Shown here in pieces: positions 4,850-5,892 of a stretch of 5,892 nt of DNA. Under the pieces are notes generated by a model. The model saw nothing but the letters and a program-made list of their open reading frames with translations. It was not told where the DNA came from and did no database searches. The translations under genes and the position numbers were made by a program. Within the stretch, counting starts at the first letter, position 1; each line of letters begins with the position of its first letter. Origin of the DNA: Candidatus Omnitrophota bacterium (GTDB lineage: Bacteria; Ratteibacteria; UBA8468; B48-G9; JAFGKM01); contig JAKJFI010000061.1 of the NCBI GenBank assembly GCA_022704985.1, positions 1 through 5,892 on the forward strand, given 5' to 3'.

Positions 4850-5892
4850 TTACCTCCGCATGGAGATTTTCCTGCTTATGAACGCAAAGACCTTGTCCGC
4901 CAGCTGTTTCTCCTCCAGGTGCAAGAACCAGTCGTTGCTGAAATCCGGGTCTTCTATCATGCCGACAAAATAGCCGAGCATTTTCAGGTAAAGGTGCCGC
5001 TGGTCCGGAGAGCTGACGACAACTATCTGTATGTGCACCAGCCTTCCATCTGAGAATGTAACTCCTTTATTTGCGCGCACAAAGAGAACCTTGAGTATCT
5101 CCGTCCCCTCAACTATGAGATGGGGAATGGCGATACCCGGCTCAACTATGGTGGTGGAGACATTCTCCCGCTCCATAAACTTGCGCAGAAGCTCAAGCTT
5201 GTTCAGCGGCAGTTCTCTTGAAAGGACATCGGCAACCCTCCTGAACAGAGGCTCCATCTTGAGCGGCTCGCCAATGTCAAGCACGCTGCTCCTGTTAATA
5301 ATATCATCAAAAATCTCGTGTTTCAATTGCTGGTAGTAGCTGTCATCCTCAATGTTGTCCCTTGAGATTACTATGTCCCGCAGTTCCGTGGAGACGTCAT
5401 CCGCCGTAAGCTCCTTGTCGGCGCGAACGAACTGCCTCACAATATGCCCCAGCGCCGAATCCCTGACGACCTTCCTGTACGAGGTATGCCAGTAAATCAT
5501 TGCGCTTGTCCATATGAAAACAAGCGTGAGAAAGAGGACGCCCGTCGCCACTTCAAGAAGCAGGAACCCGATTAGAAGAATGCCGCCAATCTGCATGTAC
5601 GGATAAAAAGGAGCGCGGAAGGTCGGACGGTAATCCTCTATCCTGCTCTGCCTGAAAAGAATCACGGTTGCGTTTGCAAAGATGTACAGGAGCAAAAAAA
5701 TCACGGATCCTATCTTCACCAGGATTTCCAGCTTCAACGCAAGAATGACGCAGGACATGAAAAGCCCTGTGGCAATAACCGCGACATATGGCGTCTGGAA
5801 CCTCTGGTTTATCCTCTGGAAAACCGACGGGAGATGCCCGTCCCTGCTCATTCCGAGGAGATACCTTGAAGCGCTCATTATGCCCGCGTTGG
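4850..5892 (-). CDS. APC-family amino-acid permease with C-terminal PTS EIIA (fructose/Ntr-type) domain, N-terminus outside window
   Basis: The reading frame is open to the right edge and continues upstream of the first in-window ATG (5878) with N-A-G-I, so this is the C-terminal part of a longer protein. Numbering from that Met, residues 1-18 (SASRYLLGMSRDGHLP) match the conserved loop between helices 8 and 9 of amino-acid permeases. Four membrane helices follow (about 31-50, 52-76, 94-110, 111-131), consistent with helices 9-12 of a LeuT-type fold, with YRPTFRAPFYPY as the usual loop before helix 11. A charged cytoplasmic linker (132-205) leads to an EIIA-like domain (about 206-335) with the phospho-histidine motif GIAIPH (H253) and a matching VHIQIVVVSSPD strand. 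Such a domain could sense PTS-type phosphorylation and gate transport; that role is inference. The substrate is probably an amino acid or polyamine. The gene ends one base before coaC. Confidence 0.88.
   Translation of the reverse strand, partial: NAGIMSASRYLLGMSRDGHLPSVFQRINQRFQTPYVAVIATGLFMSCVILALKLEILVKIGSVIFLLLYIFANATVILFRQSRIEDYRPTFRAPFYPYMQIGGILLIGFLLLEVATGVLFLTLVFIWTSAMIYWHTSYRKVVRDSALGHIVRQFVRADKELTADDVSTELRDIVISRDNIEDDSYYQQLKHEIFDDIINRSSVLDIGEPLKMEPLFRRVADVLSRELPLNKLELLRKFMERENVSTTIVEPGIAIPHLIVEGTEILKVLFVRANKGVTFSDGRLVHIQIVVVSSPDQRHLYLKMLGYFVGMIEDPDFSNDWFLHLEEKQLADKVFAFISRKISMRR
4852..4857 (-). promoter_or_regulatory. Ribosome binding site of coaC inside the permease 3' end
   Basis: GGAGGT on the minus strand is formed by the last sense codon and first base of the stop codon region of the permease gene (...CGG AGG TAA) and lies only three bases before the ATG at 4848. 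The short spacing and the overlap with the upstream stop codon suggest that ribosomes finishing the permease reinitiate on coaC. Confidence 0.8.

Overview
The window holds a single-direction block of bacterial genes, all read from the minus strand (right to left). In transcription order they are: the C-terminal part of an APC-family amino-acid permease fused to a PTS EIIA domain (runs off the right edge), a stand-alone CoaC-type flavoprotein decarboxylase, a class III PLP aminotransferase, an M20 (ArgE/DapE-type) metallo-deacylase/peptidase, a Gfo/Idh/MocA-family NAD(P)-dependent oxidoreductase, and the first 23 codons of rpsP (ribosomal protein bS16), which runs off the left edge. All five long coding regions are intact within the window, and no frameshift is visible.

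The genes between the edges are packed like an operon. Permease and flavoprotein are 1 nt apart, and the flavoprotein's Shine-Dalgarno lies in the last codons of the permease. The other gaps are about 105-180 nt, and each is occupied largely by short dispersed repeats rather than by clear promoters or terminators. Three repeat types are visible: (1) a TCATTGCGAG-bounded nested palindrome between the oxidoreductase and rpsP; (2) an AT-rich element bounded by CAAACTC/GAGTTT arms, present after the peptidase gene and again after the flavoprotein gene; (3) GC-rich CCC/GGG hairpin elements, one between aminotransferase and peptidase and one nested inside the second copy of the AT-rich element. The AT-rich element appears to supply the stop codon and last residues of the two genes it follows.

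Functionally, permease, aminotransferase, M20 hydrolase and oxidoreductase read plausibly as a small uptake and catabolism set for an amino compound: import, removal of an acyl or peptide group, transamination, redox step. That reading is inference, and the substrate cannot be told from sequence. The CoaC-like protein is probably the coenzyme A pathway decarboxylase without its usual CoaB partner domain. rpsP most likely starts a separate ribosomal/tRNA-modification operon.

The organism is a bacterium with strong AGGAGG-type ribosome binding sites, GC content around one half by eye, and intergenic spaces full of small palindromic repeats. That style recalls uncultured environmental lineages such as Omnitrophota or Nitrospirota-like bacteria, but this is an impression, not a placement.
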